A DNA stretch of 52,616 bases from JAAXTX01 sp035560715. Lineage in GTDB: Bacteria; Patescibacteriota; Minisyncoccia; Moranbacterales; UBA1568. Under the pieces are notes generated by a model that made no database searches, had not been told where the DNA came from, and worked only from the letters and a program-made list of their open reading frames with translations. The translations under genes and the position numbers were made by a program. Of the stretch, positions 25,220 to 32,966 are shown one piece after another. Within the stretch, counting starts at the first letter, position 1; each line of letters begins with the position of its first letter. The stretch covers positions 1 to 52,616 of the forward strand of contig DATMYW010000041.1 of the NCBI GenBank assembly GCA_035560715.1, given 5' to 3'.

Positions 25220-25660
25220 ATGAAGATTTTCCGAGAGCGGGTCGAATTCGAGACGAAGACACAGATCCAATTCGTGAATATTTCCGAGCAGGTGGCCGAT
25301 ATCGTCGTGAAATCGGGCATACGCGAGGGTATGGTGACGATTTTTTCGCCGCATACGACGATGAGCGTGGCGATCAATCAGAATGAGCCGCTTCTCCTGC
25401 AGGATTTCATGCGCGTCCTGTACAAGGTCGCTCCGGTCGATGACCAGTATACGCATGACTTGTTCGAGCTGAGTCATGGTTCCAAGTCCGATGGTCGGTC
25501 AAACGGTCATTCTCATTGCAAGGCATTCCTCTTGGGCGCGAGTGAGAATGTCCTGGTCGAGCGCGGGCATCTGCTGCTGACCGATCTGCAGACGATCTTC
25601 GCGGTCGAACTCGACGGCGCGCGGCGCCGCGACGTGATCGTGCAGGTTATCGGGGAATAG
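25220..25660 (+). CDS. YjbQ/UPF0047 family protein
   Basis: A 146-residue protein of the UPF0047 (YjbQ) family. SPHTTMSVAINQNEP, the Tyr-Thr-His block (DDQYTHDLFE), the GRSNGHSHCKAFLLG segment and the C-terminal LDGARRRDVIVQV match family landmarks. Members have been annotated as secondary thiamine-phosphate synthases because E. coli YjbQ shows weak such activity, but the physiological role is unsettled. It lies first in a likely operon with pcm and mltG. Confidence 0.85.
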   Translation: MKIFRERVEFETKTQIQFVNISEQVADIVVKSGIREGMVTIFSPHTTMSVAINQNEPLLLQDFMRVLYKVAPVDDQYTHDLFELSHGSKSDGRSNGHSHCKAFLLGASENVLVERGHLLLTDLQTIFAVELDGARRRDVIVQVIGE

Positions 25661-25703
25661 CCGCAAACTTTCCCGGAGGTATCCGATATATTTCATCGTA
25701 TCT

Positions 25704-26333
25704 ATGAGTCGTCTTGTCAATATGCTGATTACCGAGGGGTATCTCAAGTCGGATCAGTTGATCGACGCTTTCAGCCATATCCGCCGTGAGGAATTCGTTC
25801 CGGACGAATTCGCGTCCGAGTCGGAAACCAATATACCGTTGCCTATCGGATTCGGTCAGACGATATCACAGCCAATTACCGTCGCGATCATGCTTGAGCT
25901 GCTTGACCTCAGACCGGGACAGAAAGTACTCGATGTGGGAAGTGGCTCCGGTTGGACGTCGACTCTCATGGCAGATGTCGTCGGAGAGGACGGTTCGGTC
26001 GTCGCGATCGAACGGATTCCCGAATTGTACGATTTCGGCAAAAAGAATATCGACAAGTTCGGCTTCGTGAGCCTGAGGCGGGTGAAGTGCGTTCTCGGAG
26101 ATGGAAACGATGGGTATCCGGACGGAGCTCCGTATGATCGAATCCTCGTTTCGGCATCGGCTGATGAGATCCCGCAGGCATTCAAGAGGCAACTCGCCGT
26201 CGGCGGAAAGATGGTTATACCGATTTACAACTCTCTCGCCTACGTCGAGAAGCGCGGCGAGGACGACTTCTACCTTGAACGGTTCTCCGGGTTCGTCTTC
26301 GTGCCGCTTGTGGAGACTTCGAAGAATTTCTGA
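25704..26333 (+). CDS. pcm: Protein-L-isoaspartate O-methyltransferase
   Basis: Pcm methylates isoaspartyl residues formed by protein ageing, starting their repair. The 209-residue protein has IRREEFVPDEF, PIGFGQTISQP (the family substrate loop) and the SAM motif LDVGSGSGWTSTLMA (about 80-94). The C-terminus fits the family and length is normal. It begins 43 bp after yjbQ and ends 7 bp before mltG, so it is probably co-transcribed with both. Confidence 0.9.
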   Translation: MSRLVNMLITEGYLKSDQLIDAFSHIRREEFVPDEFASESETNIPLPIGFGQTISQPITVAIMLELLDLRPGQKVLDVGSGSGWTSTLMADVVGEDGSVVAIERIPELYDFGKKNIDKFGFVSLRRVKCVLGDGNDGYPDGAPYDRILVSASADEIPQAFKRQLAVGGKMVIPIYNSLAYVEKRGEDDFYLERFSGFVFVPLVETSKNF

Positions 26334-26340
26334 ACGCTCT

Positions 26341-27408
26341 ATGGAACAGGACGATGAGGAACGGGACGGAAAGACGATGCGGAAGGGGAGGCGGTCACGG
26401 GCGGTGATCGTGGTCGCCGCTTTTTTGTGCGTGGTCGCGGTACTCGGTGCCGCTTCCGTGTGGTTTCTGGCGCGCAGCGTCGAGACGGCTCGGGGTACCC
26501 ATCAGGAGTCGGTCACCGTGACCCTTAGCGGTGCCGAGGGGGTATTCACATTCGCGTCCGACCTCAAGCGGCAGGGAGTTATCGGTTCCGAACTCCCGTT
26601 CCTGTATTACCTGTTCCGTGAAGACCTTCGGACGAAACTGAAAGCGGGAAATTATTCGTTGAGCGGGGCCATGCCGATACGGGATATCGTCGCGAAGATC
26701 GTCCGGGGGGAGACGGTGGAGAAGGGGATCAAGGTCACGTTTCCCGAGGGTATGACCGCGGCGGAGATGGCGGCACGTCTTGATGCGAACGGATTGCCCG
26801 GAGCGGCGTTTCTCAGTCTGGTCACGTATCCCGATGCCGCGCTTCGGGGCCGATATCCGTTTCTCGCGAGTCTTCCTGTCGGCGCGACGCTCGAGGGGTT
26901 TCTCTTCCCGGACACGTACTTCTTCGACTCGAAGCTCGGGGCGGATGCGATTATCGCGAAAATGCTCGACGGATTCAAGGATCGCGCGGTGCCGATGCTG
27001 TCCGGGGTGCCTGTCGACAAGCGGTATGCGTCACTCATACTCGCGAGTATCGTCGAGATGGAAGTGCGGACGGACGCGGACCGGAAAACGGTCGCGGACC
27101 TGTTTCTTCGCCGCATCGTCTCGGGCATGCCGCTTCAGAGCGACGCGACCGTGCGGTATGCGCTCGGTGTGACCAAGGTAAAACATTCACTTGCGGATAT
27201 TTCCATCGATTCGCCCTACAATACGTATGCGAACAAGGGGCTGCCGCCCGGTCCGGTCTCGAACCCGGGACTCTCCTCCATCCGAGCCGTGCTTAATCCT
27301 ACGCCGAACACGTACCTGTACTTCCTCAATAATCCGTCGACCGGCGAGACGGTTTTTTCCACGACGTTCGACGAGCATGTCGCCAACAAGGCGAAGAACG
27401 GACTTTGA
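26341..27408 (+). CDS. mltG: Endolytic transglycosylase MltG
   Basis: MltG cleaves nascent glycan strands at the outer face of the membrane and limits their length. The 355-residue protein has a charged cytoplasmic start, one membrane segment (VIVVAAFLCVVAVLGAASVWF), a LysM-like region (about 60-130) and the YceG catalytic domain. The catalytic Glu lies in ILASIVEMEV. Later landmarks are LQSDATVRYALG, SPYNTY and GLPPGPVSNPG. The start at 26341 lies 7 bp after pcm; the frame extends further left only as a shadow of pcm. Confidence 0.92.
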   Translation: MEQDDEERDGKTMRKGRRSRAVIVVAAFLCVVAVLGAASVWFLARSVETARGTHQESVTVTLSGAEGVFTFASDLKRQGVIGSELPFLYYLFREDLRTKLKAGNYSLSGAMPIRDIVAKIVRGETVEKGIKVTFPEGMTAAEMAARLDANGLPGAAFLSLVTYPDAALRGRYPFLASLPVGATLEGFLFPDTYFFDSKLGADAIIAKMLDGFKDRAVPMLSGVPVDKRYASLILASIVEMEVRTDADRKTVADLFLRRIVSGMPLQSDATVRYALGVTKVKHSLADISIDSPYNTYANKGLPPGPVSNPGLSSIRAVLNPTPNTYLYFLNNPSTGETVFSTTFDEHVANKAKNGL

Positions 27409-27413
27409 TCAGT

Positions 27414-27512
27414 CGCAAGTCTATAACGTCACAAGTCCATAAAGTCGGATAATCGTAGGGGCGGGTCCCTGTGCCTTGTGACATACGGGTATAGGGGTGT
27501 GCCCGCCTGAGC
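27414..27512 (+). repeat. Heptad repeats plus a GC-rich inverted repeat
   Basis: Heptads of the AAGTCNN type (about 27414-27450) are followed by a GC-rich stretch. GGGGCGGG at about 27458-27465 faces CCCGCC at about 27502-27507. Dispersed elements with a GTAGGGGCG start are familiar from several environmental bacterial genomes. No gene is seen between mltG and the minus-strand terminator at 27571. Confidence 0.45.
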
Positions 27513-27570
27513 ATGCCCCGTGGCCGAGTCTGTGAAGGCTGTACGGGATTGTAAGAAAAAATACGTTTAG

Positions 27571-27622
27571 AGAAAAAAGAAAACCCACCGCTGCGTGCAG
27601 AGGATTTTCTCTGCGCGGTGGG
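27571..27622 (-). terminator. Strong minus-strand terminator
   Basis: CCCACCGC (27584-27591) pairs with GCGGTGGG (27614-27621), with an inner GCAGAG/CTCTGC stem. On the minus strand it is followed by a TTTTCTTTTTT run. It lies right after the stop of the minus-strand gene at 27627. Confidence 0.9.
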
Positions 27623-27626
27623 CTGA

Positions 27627-27977
27627 TTATAAAATGGTCGTAACGTCTTTTGGGTCGGGATTTCTGACGACGCATTTTACACGTGTCGATGGAACGACCG
27701 TGCGCACCTTCTCAAAAACGTTTCTTCCGACGCCTTTGGAAAGCGTATTCCTATCCTCAAGCCCCATCGTTTCCGGGATATCGAGAATTTCGACAAGGAC
27801 CTCATTCCCGAGACCATCCGGCATCAAGTCTTCTTCATAGAGGATAAGAAGGTCGTTTTCCTGTTCCACTTTCGCACTCGGAACAGAACGTACCACAGCG
27901 GCTATTTCTTCGTAGAGGACATTGAGCACGGGATCACCCTTGCCCCATGGCAGGCAGGCTATTCGAATAGTAATCAT
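27627..27977 (-). CDS. Hypothetical protein (116 aa), unknown family
   Basis: A 116-residue soluble protein beginning MITIRIACLPWGKGDP, with no signal peptide or membrane segment and no family I recognise. It looks like a small mixed alpha/beta domain rich in Val, Glu and Asp. The gene is well supported: strong ribosome-binding site (AAGGAGAT) before the ATG, strong terminator after the stop, and a minus-strand promoter at 28021-28049. A 14-bp palindrome lies in its leader. It is divergent from dnaJ. Confidence 0.7.
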   Translation of the reverse strand: MITIRIACLPWGKGDPVLNVLYEEIAAVVRSVPSAKVEQENDLLILYEEDLMPDGLGNEVLVEILDIPETMGLEDRNTLSKGVGRNVFEKVRTVVPSTRVKCVVRNPDPKDVTTIL

Positions 27978-27995
27978 GTCGGTCTATCTCCTTTT

Positions 27996-28009
27996 CTCGG
28001 AATTCCGAG
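27996..28009. promoter_or_regulatory. 14-bp perfect palindrome in the leader of the 27627 gene
   Basis: CTCGGAATTCCGAG is perfectly self-complementary. It lies between the predicted transcription start (about 28014) and the ribosome-binding site of the minus-strand gene, a position suited to an operator or a leader hairpin. Confidence 0.45.
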
Positions 28010-28020
28010 GTTTGACGTTA

Positions 28021-28049
28021 TTGTTAAGTGATTTGTTTAAGAACATCAA
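28021..28049 (-). promoter_or_regulatory. Minus-strand promoter of the 27627 gene
   Basis: On the minus strand TTGATG (28044-28049) and TAACAA (28021-28026) are separated by 17 bp. They are correctly oriented toward the minus-strand gene. Confidence 0.55.
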
Positions 28050-28153
28050 ATAATAGTCTTTTTGAATAGGGAAGTCAATACTCATGTACGGGAACATTGT
28101 ATACTTTAGACACGGTGACTTGGCATTTCGATGGCCATTCGACCGACTCATAT

Positions 28154-28180
28154 TTAGCACTCTAACGTGAGGATTGCTAA
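28154..28180 (+). promoter_or_regulatory. CIRCE operator (HrcA site) of dnaJ
   Basis: TTAGCACTC, nine bases, GATTGCTAA. The left arm is the exact CIRCE consensus; the right arm differs at one base (GATTGCTAA for GAGTGCTAA). An identical right arm occurs in front of clpB. HrcA repressor bound here would block dnaJ transcription at normal temperature. hrcA is not in the window. Confidence 0.92.
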
Positions 28181-28202
28181 TCTTTTGATTTTGCGGTACA
28201 GT
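28174..28202 (+). promoter_or_regulatory. dnaJ promoter with -35 box inside CIRCE
   Basis: TTGCTA (28174-28179) lies within the CIRCE right arm; 17 bp later stands TACAGT (28197-28202). Transcription would begin near 28209, about 30 bases before the ATG. clpB has the same layout. Confidence 0.7.
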
Positions 28203-28237
28203 GATGGAGATTCAATTCTTCCAAAAAATGATGAACT

Positions 28238-29329
28238 ATGGCGAATAAGGATTATTACGGGATACTCGGTATCCCGCGTGACGCATCACAAGATGATATC
28301 AAAAAGGCGTTCCGCAAACTCGCGCACAAGCACCATCCCGACAAACAGGGTGGTGACGAGGCCAAGTTCAAGGAGGCGAACGAGGCGTACGGAGTCTTGT
28401 CGGACCCGGAGAAGCGGAAGCGATACGACCAGTTCGGGTCGGCCGACGGGCCGGCAGGTTTCGGTGGTTTCAATGGTAATGGTGCCGGCGGTTTCGATTT
28501 CGGCGATTTCCAGTTCGGCGGCGGTGCCGGCGGTTTTGAAGACCTGTTTTCCGACATCTTCAGCGGCGGGTACGGCGGCGCACGGCAACGCGGCCCGCGG
28601 GCCGGTTCCGATATCCAGGTCGACGTCGAGATTTCCTTCATGGATATGGTGAACGGCGTCGAGCGGACGGTACGGCTCCGCAAGACGGTCGTGTGTACCG
28701 ACTGCGATGGAACAGGGGGAAAGAAAGGCTCCAAGGAGGTGACCTGCGAGGACTGCAAGGGATCGGGGCAGATCCGTCAGACGGTTCGGAGCGTGCTCGG
28801 CACGTTCGCCCAGGTCGCGCAGTGTCCCCGGTGTCATGGAAAAGGAAGGCGATACGAGGCGTCATGTCCGACCTGTCACGGGGAAGGTCGCGTGACGGGC
28901 GAGGAAGAGATAACCGTCCGGGTTCCCGCCGGCATAGAGGACGGGCAGGTGATTTCTGTTCCGGGAAAAGGTTCGGCCGGGGAACATGGCGCGCCCGCAG
29001 GAGATCTCTTTGTCCTCGTACACGTGAAGCCGCATCCGTCGCTAGAGCGTCGCGGCGAGAACGTGCTGTCGCGACTCGCGGTCTCGTTTCCACAGGTGGC
29101 GCTCGGTGATACCGTGTCCGTCGAGACGGTCCACGGGCCGGTCCGTATGAAAATTCCAGCCGGGACACAGCCGGGCGAGGTATTCCGTATCAAAGGGAAG
29201 GGTCTCAGGAATGTCCGGGGTTTCGGACAAGGGGATCACCTCGTGACCGTCAGGCTTGAGGTCCCGAAAAAGCTCTCCGGCAAGGAGAAGAAGATCATCG
29301 AGGAACTTCGGGGGGCGGAAACACGTTAG
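28238..29329 (+). CDS. dnaJ: Molecular chaperone DnaJ (Hsp40)
   Basis: DnaJ delivers unfolded proteins to DnaK and stimulates its ATPase. The 363-residue protein is a full type I DnaJ. The J domain has HPD at residues 33-35. A Gly/Phe-rich linker follows (about 70-115). Four zinc-binding repeats are present (CTDCDGTG, CEDCKGSG, CPRCHGKG, CPTCHGEG), then the C-terminal substrate domains. It stands alone; dnaK and grpE are not here. A CIRCE site with embedded promoter controls it, so it should be induced by heat through HrcA. Confidence 0.97.
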   Translation: MANKDYYGILGIPRDASQDDIKKAFRKLAHKHHPDKQGGDEAKFKEANEAYGVLSDPEKRKRYDQFGSADGPAGFGGFNGNGAGGFDFGDFQFGGGAGGFEDLFSDIFSGGYGGARQRGPRAGSDIQVDVEISFMDMVNGVERTVRLRKTVVCTDCDGTGGKKGSKEVTCEDCKGSGQIRQTVRSVLGTFAQVAQCPRCHGKGRRYEASCPTCHGEGRVTGEEEITVRVPAGIEDGQVISVPGKGSAGEHGAPAGDLFVLVHVKPHPSLERRGENVLSRLAVSFPQVALGDTVSVETVHGPVRMKIPAGTQPGEVFRIKGKGLRNVRGFGQGDHLVTVRLEVPKKLSGKEKKIIEELRGAETR

Positions 29330-29434
29330 GATATCGATATCAAAGTCAGGCTCCGGCTTCCTGGGCCTGTTTTTGTCGTACCTTTTTTGTCCGGAGAGTG
29401 GTATACTGTGCAATGTAAGTGTTTTTTCTCTTCT

Positions 29435-29986
29435 ATGGGAAATGTGAAACGGAATATCATCGTGATTGATGATGATGGAGAAACTCGGGCACTCTATGCG
29501 GATATGCTCCGCGAGGAGGGTTTCGAGGTTCGCGAGGCGGTTGATGGACTTGACGGATTGGAAAAGATCACGCAGATGGTCCCCGATGCGGTGCTCACCG
29601 GCATCATCATGCCGCGCATGGACGGGTTCGGTCTCGTGGAGTCTCTCAAGCGCAATGTCATGACGGCGAATCTTCCCGTCATCTTCCTGTCACATATGGG
29701 CCGCGAGGAGGATAGGGTCCGTGCGCAGTCACTCGGGGTAAATGATTTCTTTGTGACGACGATGATGCCACCGAGGGAGATCATAGGTCGGGTAAACGCG
29801 CTGTTCTCACATTCCCAATATCTCGTCGTTCCGAATCCGTACGAACTCGACGCGCAGCGTCTCGCCCAGGATCTGAACCTCAACCGTGATTTTCTCTGCT
29901 CCGAAGGGGGTGAAAAACTCGCGTTTCGGCTCACGCTCAAGGACGCCACGACCCGCCGTTTCGAGGCGGAACTCGTCTGTCTCTGA
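29435..29986 (+). CDS. Receiver-domain protein lacking the phosphoacceptor aspartate
   Basis: A 183-residue protein whose first 120 residues have the CheY-like receiver fold. IIVIDDDGETRALY supplies the acidic pocket, followed by VLTGIIMPRMDGFG and the LGVNDFF segment. The position that normally holds the phosphorylated Asp is glycine (G56, in LTGIIMP where most have LDxMMP), and the conserved Lys is also missing (VTTMMPP). It therefore cannot be phosphorylated in the usual way. The remaining 60 residues have no recognised output domain. A TATACT box at 29402-29407 is a likely -10. No histidine kinase is adjacent. Confidence 0.8.
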   Translation: MGNVKRNIIVIDDDGETRALYADMLREEGFEVREAVDGLDGLEKITQMVPDAVLTGIIMPRMDGFGLVESLKRNVMTANLPVIFLSHMGREEDRVRAQSLGVNDFFVTTMMPPREIIGRVNALFSHSQYLVVPNPYELDAQRLAQDLNLNRDFLCSEGGEKLAFRLTLKDATTRRFEAELVCL

Positions 29987-30076
29987 TCTCCTGAATCGAG
30001 ATTCATTTCCGGTTTCCCGTCCGCCGGATGCCACCCTGGAATCCGGCGTTCCCGTATATCCGTCAGCCCGAACATC

Positions 30077-31780
30077 ATGCCACCTGTCTGGTCACTGAAA
30101 TCCGAGCAAGAAATCGATCCCGGTGCCGATCCGGTCGGTACGGTCATAGCTGCGTTGCTTTCGTTGCGGGGCGTCGCGGATCGCGAGGAGCGGAAACGCT
30201 TCCTGGAGCCGGACTACGACCGGGACCTGCATGATCCGTTCCTGTTTTCATCGATGAGACGGGTCATGGACCGGTTCGCTTCGGCGCGCGATGCCGGTGA
30301 GCGCGTGGGAATCTTCGGCGATTTCGATGCGGACGGCATCACGTCCTCGATCCTTCTGCGCGAGGCGCTCGAAAAACTCGGTATCCCGGTCACGGTCCAC
30401 ATCCCTGACAAGCATACCGAAGGACACGGCCTTTCTATGAAGGCACTTGATCGGTTCGCGGAGGATGGTGTGACGCTCGTGGTCACGGTCGACTGCGGCA
30501 TGACGGACCACGAATCGATCGCCGAGGCGAAGCGGCGCGGCATGGAGACGATCGTCGTCGACCACCATCATGTGCCGCAGGAACTGCCTGATGCGATCGC
30601 GTTCATCAATCCGAAACTTCCCGGTGAGACATACCCTTTCAGGGAACTTTGCGGCGCGGGACTCGCGTTCAAGGTGTTGCAGGCGGTTTTTCAGACATTC
30701 TCTCCGGACGATACGGAACAGCTGAAGTGGTTCTTGGATATCGCCGCGGTCGGGACGGTCGCCGACGTGATGCCGCTTGTAGGCGAGAACCGCACTATCG
30801 TCACGTACGGGCTCGTAGTGCTGTCCAAGTCGCGCCGGCACGGCTTGCGCGAGATGGTCACACGCGGCCGTATCGGGCTTTCTGGCGGCAGGGCACTATC
30901 CGCGCGGGACGTCGCGTTCCAGATCGCCCCGCGTATCAACGCCGCGAGCCGGATGGCGCACGCACGCGTGGCACACGATCTCTTGTTCGAAATCGATCCG
31001 GAGCGGGCCCGAGAGATGGCGGCGACGCTCGAGGCATACAATACCGAACGGCAGAAGGTGAGCGCCGATATCACGAAGTCGGTCCGTGCGGTCGCACTCG
31101 AGCGTGTCGACCGACGTTTCGTGTTCGCCGCGCACGAGGACTTCCATTTCGGCGTGGTCGGACTCGTGGCCGGTCGTATCGCCAACGAGTTCCGAAAACC
31201 GACCATCGTGCTCACGAAGGGTCCCGAGGTCAGTCGCGGATCGCTCCGCAGTATTCCCGAACTCAATATCATCGAGGTAATCGAGGCATGCGCGGATATC
31301 CTCGAGCGATTCGGCGGACACGCGCAGGCCGCAGGCCTCACGGTCCGAAACGAGAACCTTGGAGCGCTCGAGGAACGGTTGGAACTGCTTGCCGCGGAGC
31401 GGATGGAAGGGGATATCCCTGAACCGGAGACGGTCGTCGATATGCGGCTTCCGGTATCGCTCCTCACGCTCGATTTCGCACGACAGGTCAGGAGGCTCGC
31501 GCCCTTCGGCGAAGGGAATCCCGAACCGGTCTTCCTGATAGAGGGTGTCCGTGTCGCGGCTATGCGGACCGTCGGGTCGGATGGGAAGCATCTCAAACTC
31601 TCGCTTGCCGTGCCTGGTGCTCGTCCCGTCGCTGCGATCGGATTCTCGCTCGCGGAGCGGATCCCGGGCCTTTCATCCGGCGATACGATCGATATCCTGT
31701 TCCAGCTCGACGAGAACGAATGGAACGGCTCGGTGAACCTGCAGCTCAAACTCGTCGACCTGCGGCCGAGCGAAGCATAA
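30077..31780 (+). CDS. recJ: Single-stranded-DNA-specific exonuclease RecJ
   Basis: RecJ degrades single-stranded DNA 5' to 3' in recombination and repair. The 567-residue protein has the DHH-phosphoesterase motifs in order: GDFDADGITSS (about 76-86), VDCGMTD, the DHH motif in VVDHHHVPQ, and the later DHHA1 region with a GGHAQAAGLT block. The C-terminal OB-like part (PVFLIEGVRVAAM) is also present. Length is normal. The start at 30077 gives MPPVWSLKS; other nearby starts cannot be excluded. Confidence 0.93.
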   Translation: MPPVWSLKSEQEIDPGADPVGTVIAALLSLRGVADREERKRFLEPDYDRDLHDPFLFSSMRRVMDRFASARDAGERVGIFGDFDADGITSSILLREALEKLGIPVTVHIPDKHTEGHGLSMKALDRFAEDGVTLVVTVDCGMTDHESIAEAKRRGMETIVVDHHHVPQELPDAIAFINPKLPGETYPFRELCGAGLAFKVLQAVFQTFSPDDTEQLKWFLDIAAVGTVADVMPLVGENRTIVTYGLVVLSKSRRHGLREMVTRGRIGLSGGRALSARDVAFQIAPRINAASRMAHARVAHDLLFEIDPERAREMAATLEAYNTERQKVSADITKSVRAVALERVDRRFVFAAHEDFHFGVVGLVAGRIANEFRKPTIVLTKGPEVSRGSLRSIPELNIIEVIEACADILERFGGHAQAAGLTVRNENLGALEERLELLAAERMEGDIPEPETVVDMRLPVSLLTLDFARQVRRLAPFGEGNPEPVFLIEGVRVAAMRTVGSDGKHLKLSLAVPGARPVAAIGFSLAERIPGLSSGDTIDILFQLDENEWNGSVNLQLKLVDLRPSEA

Positions 31781-31794
31781 CAAATCTGAATTAT

Positions 31795-32397
31795 ATGAGA
31801 CTTCTACTGACATCCACGGGACTCGTGTGTCCGGAAGTAAGGCGGTTCTTTATCGGTCTGTTCGATCGTTTGGATGACAAGACCGCCTGTATCGTGACAG
31901 CCGGAAGGTCTCATGGAGAACGGAAATACATAGATGAATCCATTCGTGAGCTGACTGATCTCGGCATCGAGACGGTTGAATTGGATATTTCGGGAAACGA
32001 TCATTTTGCAAACGTGCGATCGGCCGATATCTACTATGTCTGTGGAGGGAATACCTACTACATCATGGATCGACTTCGGAAAACAGGTGTCGACGAACTG
32101 CTGAAAACCGTTTTCAATAAAGGGAAACTATACCTCGGCGTCAGCGCTGGGAGCATCATTGCCGGACCGGATATCGGTATCGCGCGACTCGGCGATGAGA
32201 ACGATGTCCGACTTGAGGATATGACCGGACTCGGCCTCGCCCAATGTGTGATCTCGCCTCATTACTCGGAACTCGAAGCGAGGGAACTCGAATCGTATCG
32301 GTCCGAGCATGCGGAGGAGCGGGTCATTCCCATTTCCGACGAACAGGCCGTTTATGTCGAGGATGGGAACACATCCCTGGTTTGTGGTACACTATGA
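31795..32397 (+). CDS. Peptidase S51 family protein (dipeptidase E-like)
   Basis: A 200-residue protein of the S51 family, which includes alpha-aspartyl dipeptidase and cyanophycinase. VCGGNTYYIMDRLRKTG and the nucleophile block LYLGVSAGSIIAGPD (Ser in GVSAGS) are clear. ISPHYSELEARELE and SDEQAVYVEDG follow as in dipeptidase E relatives. The likely role is cleavage of N-terminal Asp-containing peptides, but the exact substrate is not certain. The start at 31795 is 15 bp after recJ, and the RNase H gene starts 4 bp after its stop. Confidence 0.82.
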   Translation: MRLLLTSTGLVCPEVRRFFIGLFDRLDDKTACIVTAGRSHGERKYIDESIRELTDLGIETVELDISGNDHFANVRSADIYYVCGGNTYYIMDRLRKTGVDELLKTVFNKGKLYLGVSAGSIIAGPDIGIARLGDENDVRLEDMTGLGLAQCVISPHYSELEARELESYRSEHAEERVIPISDEQAVYVEDGNTSLVCGTL

Positions 32398-32400
32398 CAT

Positions 32401-32838
32401 ATGGAAACGATCGTGATGTATTCGGACGGGGGATCGAGGGGAAACCCGGGGCCGGCGGCCTTGGGTGTGTTTATTGAGACCCTCGACAAACGGTTCGGGG
32501 AATTCCTCGGGATTAAGACGAACAATGAGGCCGAATATGCCGCGATCGCCGCAGGGCTTCGCAAGATCAAGGCGACCATCGGCAAGGACAGGGCGAAGCG
32601 CTCTCATGTCGAGTGTCGGATGGACTCCGAACTCGCCTGCCGGCAGCTCAACCACGTGTACAAGATCGAGAACGAGAAACTCCAGCCCCTCTTTTTCGAG
32701 GTGTGGAACCTTTCGCTCGATTTCGGACAGGTGTCGTTCTCGCATGTGCCGCGTGAACAGAACACGGTAGCGGATGCCGAAGCGAACAAGGCGATGGATG
32801 ATGCCGCTGCCGCGGCGAGGCAGAAGACGATGTTTTAG
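32401..32838 (+). CDS. Ribonuclease HI family protein
   Basis: A 145-residue RNase H-fold protein. Acidic active-site positions are visible in YSDGGSRGNPGP (Asp, about residue 9), NNEAEY (Glu, about 44), MDSELACRQLN (Asp) and VADAEAN (Asp). It should cut RNA in RNA/DNA hybrids. The compact sequence resembles the reverse-transcriptase-like RNase H (DUF4440-free, RnhA/YpdQ type) rather than E. coli RnhA. It starts 4 bp after the S51 peptidase. Confidence 0.9.
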   Translation: METIVMYSDGGSRGNPGPAALGVFIETLDKRFGEFLGIKTNNEAEYAAIAAGLRKIKATIGKDRAKRSHVECRMDSELACRQLNHVYKIENEKLQPLFFEVWNLSLDFGQVSFSHVPREQNTVADAEANKAMDDAAAAARQKTMF

Positions 32839-32848
32839 GGAGTGTATC

Positions 32849-32908
32849 AAGTCAGAAAGTCGAAAGTCTATAAAGTCAGAAGTCCATCAGATCATGATAA
32901 AGTCGGAC
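32849..32908 (+). repeat. Heptad repeat array (AAGTCNN type)
   Basis: About eight degenerate units (AAGTCAG, AAAGTCGA, AAGTCTAT, AAAGTCAG, AAGTCCAT, then AAAGTCGG) between the RNase H gene and the efflux adaptor gene. Confidence 0.6.
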
Positions 32909-32966
32909 GTCTGGCGGAAATGCAACGCTATAGCCATATAGCCCGCGTAGCCATAGAGCAGTTCAT

